The notes beneath the pieces are model-generated. The model did not search any database. It worked only from the letters and a program-made list of their open reading frames with translations, and was not told the DNA's origin. The position numbers were made by a program, and so were the translations under genes. DNA of 6,970 bases from Saprospiraceae bacterium (lineage in GTDB: Bacteria > Bacteroidota > Bacteroidia > Chitinophagales > Saprospiraceae): assembly GCA_023300255.1 (NCBI GenBank), contig JALZWC010000354.1, positions 1 through 6,970 on the forward strand. Reading direction: 5' to 3'. Shown piece after piece: positions 4,911-6,970 of this stretch (its first letter is position 1; every line of letters starts with the position of its first letter).

Positions 4911-6839
4911 CTATTTTTGTAAATGCATGTATAGGAAGCCTGTCATTGCTTTGTAGAATTCGAACTTGTTCTCTTCATTTTGGAAGCCGTGACCTTCGTC
5001 GTATTTGACCATGTAAGGGACTTCTATTCCTCTGGCTCTTAAAGACTTTACGATTTGATCCGCTTCATCTATATTGACTCTTGGGTCATTTGCCCCTTGA
5101 ACGACGAATAATGGGACTTTAATTTTATCTGTGTGCAAAGCTGGAGAATTAGCAGTCATTCGCTCTTTATCTTTTTCAGGATGCCCGACCATTTCTTGTA
5201 GCATATCTAAATACGGTTTCCAGTATGGGGGGATCGTTTGCATGAAAGTAAATAAATTAGAGACCCCAACATAATCGACCGCACAAGCGTATAAATTTGG
5301 CGTAAAAGTAATCCCTGCTAAGGTAGCGTAACCACCATAACTTCCACCATATATTGCTAATTTCACAGGATCTGCTAATTCTTTTTCCATCACTAACCAA
5401 TCCACTGCATCTGTAATGTCATTTTGCATACTTTGTCCCCATTCGCCAAAACTACTTTCCCAGAATTGTCGCCCGTAGCCTGTACTACCTCTAAAATTCA
5501 CCTGTAATACCGCGTATCCTCTATTCGCAAATAATTGCACTTCTGGATGATACCCCCAGTCATCTCTATGCCAGGGTCCACCATGCGGCAATACGATTGT
5601 TGGTAATGGAAGCTTGCTAATCTTATTCGGTAAAGTTAAATATCCATGAATGGTTACGCCATCTCTAGCAGTATACTTGATAGGCTTCATACCTGCCATG
5701 TCTGCTTCTTTTAACCAAGGACTTACTTCTACTATTTTTTTAAGCTTCTTTTTCTTTTGGTCATAAAAATAATAAGCGCCCAAAGAGCGATCACTATAAG
5801 TCCGAACCATATATTTTGATTCATCTTTACTACTACTAGTAATGACTATTTCATATCCTGGCAATTCGGACTCTAATTGCTTTTGTAAAGCTGCTCTTTT
5901 TTTATCAAAAAACTGAAATTGACGTTTCCATGTAGTATAGACAGCCGCAGTAATAACCTTTCTCTTTTTCGAATAAATTAATTGAGAAACGTCTACTTCT
6001 GAATGTTCAAATAAAGGTCGACCCACTTCTTTTTTAGTCTTCAAATCGTATTTTACAATAACCGATTTATCTCTCCCTACATTGGAGCTTGCGTAGATGA
6101 CAGCCCCATTATCAAAGTCGAAAAACAAAGGTTGAAAGCTAACTTTAAAATTAGTGGTAAATACTTCTTTAAATTTTTTCTTTTCTTTTGCTCTGTATAG
6201 TACCCTTTGATTTACGCCATCCACCATTTGAATAGCTAGACGTAGTTTACCATTATGATCCGTTATCCATTGCGTAATCGGTTCAGCAGGGTTGGGGTTT
6301 TCTGCTAGTTGTTTATATTTGCCCGTTTTGATATTGATCCGATAAGGTTCAAATAACATTGGACTGTTCTTGTTCATTCCAATGATTAATTCATCCTTAT
6401 AGTCTGGTAAGGAGTCAATTATTTCTATGCGAATCTTATCAAAAGGCGTTAAGTCTTTGGCTTTTTTTCCGTTTCTATTTACTGCGAATAGTTTGAAGTT
6501 TTCATCGCCGCCACTATCTTTTATATAAACAAGTCGTTTTTTGTTTGCCCAAAAATAGCCTCCTACATTTCGATCTTTTTCAAAGGTAATTTGAGTTACT
6601 TTTTTGCCACCAATCTTTTGAACAAAAATGTTCATCCTCTTTTTATAAGGTGCTAAAAAGGAGAAGTATTTTCCATCAGGAGACAATTGATAACCTGTCT
6701 TTTTCGGATTTTTGAAAAAGTCTTCTACAGAATATTTATAGGTTCCTTTATCTGCTTTGATTAGTGCTTTTAATTCTTTAGCGGAGCTTGGAAGACTCGT
6801 GTCTCCTGGTAGTTGTTGTTTGGTATTCTTTTTTGCCAT
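4911..6839 (-). CDS. S9 family prolyl oligopeptidase-like peptidase
   Basis: Serine peptidase of 642 residues from the S9 (prolyl oligopeptidase / dipeptidyl-peptidase / acylaminoacyl-peptidase, COG1506) group. The N-terminal two-thirds (about 45-370) has beta-propeller-like repeats such as QLSPDGKYFSFLAP. The alpha/beta hydrolase domain spans about 385-642. The catalytic triad is visible: Ser500 in YGGSYGGY, Asp585 in GANDPRV and His617 in DEGHGF. HGGPW (419-423) forms the oxyanion-hole strand. Such enzymes clip short peptides, often after proline or from blocked N-termini; the exact specificity is not readable. The N-terminus is lysine-rich and hydrophilic, with no signal peptide or lipobox, so the enzyme is probably cytoplasmic, unlike many secreted Bacteroidota relatives. 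The ATG at 6839 follows an AT-rich leader (ATAAACACCAC) without a Shine-Dalgarno. The gene stands alone and converges with the GH3 gene. Confidence 0.93.
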   Translation of the reverse strand: MAKKNTKQQLPGDTSLPSSAKELKALIKADKGTYKYSVEDFFKNPKKTGYQLSPDGKYFSFLAPYKKRMNIFVQKIGGKKVTQITFEKDRNVGGYFWANKKRLVYIKDSGGDENFKLFAVNRNGKKAKDLTPFDKIRIEIIDSLPDYKDELIIGMNKNSPMLFEPYRINIKTGKYKQLAENPNPAEPITQWITDHNGKLRLAIQMVDGVNQRVLYRAKEKKKFKEVFTTNFKVSFQPLFFDFDNGAVIYASSNVGRDKSVIVKYDLKTKKEVGRPLFEHSEVDVSQLIYSKKRKVITAAVYTTWKRQFQFFDKKRAALQKQLESELPGYEIVITSSSKDESKYMVRTYSDRSLGAYYFYDQKKKKLKKIVEVSPWLKEADMAGMKPIKYTARDGVTIHGYLTLPNKISKLPLPTIVLPHGGPWHRDDWGYHPEVQLFANRGYAVLQVNFRGSTGYGRQFWESSFGEWGQSMQNDITDAVDWLVMEKELADPVKLAIYGGSYGGYATLAGITFTPNLYACAVDYVGVSNLFTFMQTIPPYWKPYLDMLQEMVGHPEKDKERMTANSPALHTDKIKVPLFVVQGANDPRVNIDEADQIVKSLRARGIEVPYMVKYDEGHGFQNEENKFEFYKAMTGFLYMHLQK

Positions 6840-6913
6840 GTGGTGTTTATTTTAATTTTATCCTTTGTGCATTAAGTAACTCAGAAAAAAGATTGTTTTT
6901 TTTATAATCTTTA

Positions 6914-6962
6914 ATAAGGCAAAGCCTTATGGATAGTCGGCACAAGGCAGAGCCTTTGCGCC
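6914..6962. repeat. Two short palindromic GGC/GCC repeats
   Basis: Two near-identical 13-base palindromes, AAGGCAAAGCCTT (6916-6928) and AAGGCAGAGCCTT (6944-6956), differ at one base and are 28 bases apart. The first extends to a 7-bp stem (ATAAGGC with GCCTTAT, loop AAA). The second has a looser outer stem (GGC with GCC). They lie 75-125 bases upstream of the peptidase start and may belong to a larger array beyond the window edge. Confidence 0.5.
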
Positions 6963-6970
6963 AGCAAAAA

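Noticed and set aside
4775..5008. Open frame on the + strand containing a repeated HGLQ.VVPLGL peptide
   Set aside because: The repetition comes directly from the two DNA repeats, the frame starts inside the palindrome and its second part runs antisense into the S9 peptidase gene; no protein family resembles it.
6888..6912. AAAGATT / AATCTTT hairpin upstream of the peptidase as a terminator
   Set aside because: The stem is 7 bp and almost all A-T, with an 11-base loop made mostly of T; too weak to claim.

Overview
The window looks like chromosome from a low-GC member of the Bacteroidota, possibly a Saprospirales-type lineage, though the genus is a guess. The reasons are the AT-rich composition, gene starts without clear Shine-Dalgarno sequences, one upstream match to the Bacteroidota promoter pattern (TTTG, about 19 bases, then a TA..TTTG box), and the pairing of a bacterial GH3-family enzyme with a cytoplasmic S9 peptidase. 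There are no tRNA or rRNA genes, no CRISPR array and no transposase gene.

Layout. Positions 1-336 are non-coding and hold two large hairpins: a terminator-like one at 28-106 and a nested, MITE-like inverted repeat at 144-289. An alpha/beta hydrolase of the COG4757 type follows on the + strand (337-1191). Converging on it is a two-gene minus-strand operon (2977 to 1235): an AAA_21/COG4637-type ATPase and, 6 bases after its stop codon, a DUF4276 protein with a Toprim-like fold. A 282-base divergent intergenic region (2978-3259) carries a candidate promoter and palindrome for the ATPase, and two stem-loops in front of the GH3-family gene (3260-4756, + strand). The GH3 gene converges with a long S9-family peptidase gene (6839 to 4911, minus strand). 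The 154 bases between them hold a perfect 22-bp-arm palindrome and two copies of a double-stem repeat. The last 130 bases lie upstream of the peptidase and carry two copies of a short palindromic repeat.

How the genes work together. The hydrolase, GH3 enzyme and peptidase each look like separately transcribed housekeeping or accessory genes, and nothing visible links them in one pathway. The only true multi-gene unit is the ATPase plus Toprim-like pair. Its architecture, an ABC-type ATPase sensor/motor followed by a small Toprim candidate nuclease, parallels known anti-phage pairs such as PARIS (AriA/AriB), OLD-type systems and RloA/RloB. It is the best candidate here for an uncharacterised defence system. 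That role is inferred from family architecture; the sequence does not show it directly.

A second theme is the number of palindromic intergenic elements of at least four unrelated sequence types, nearly all at gene boundaries.
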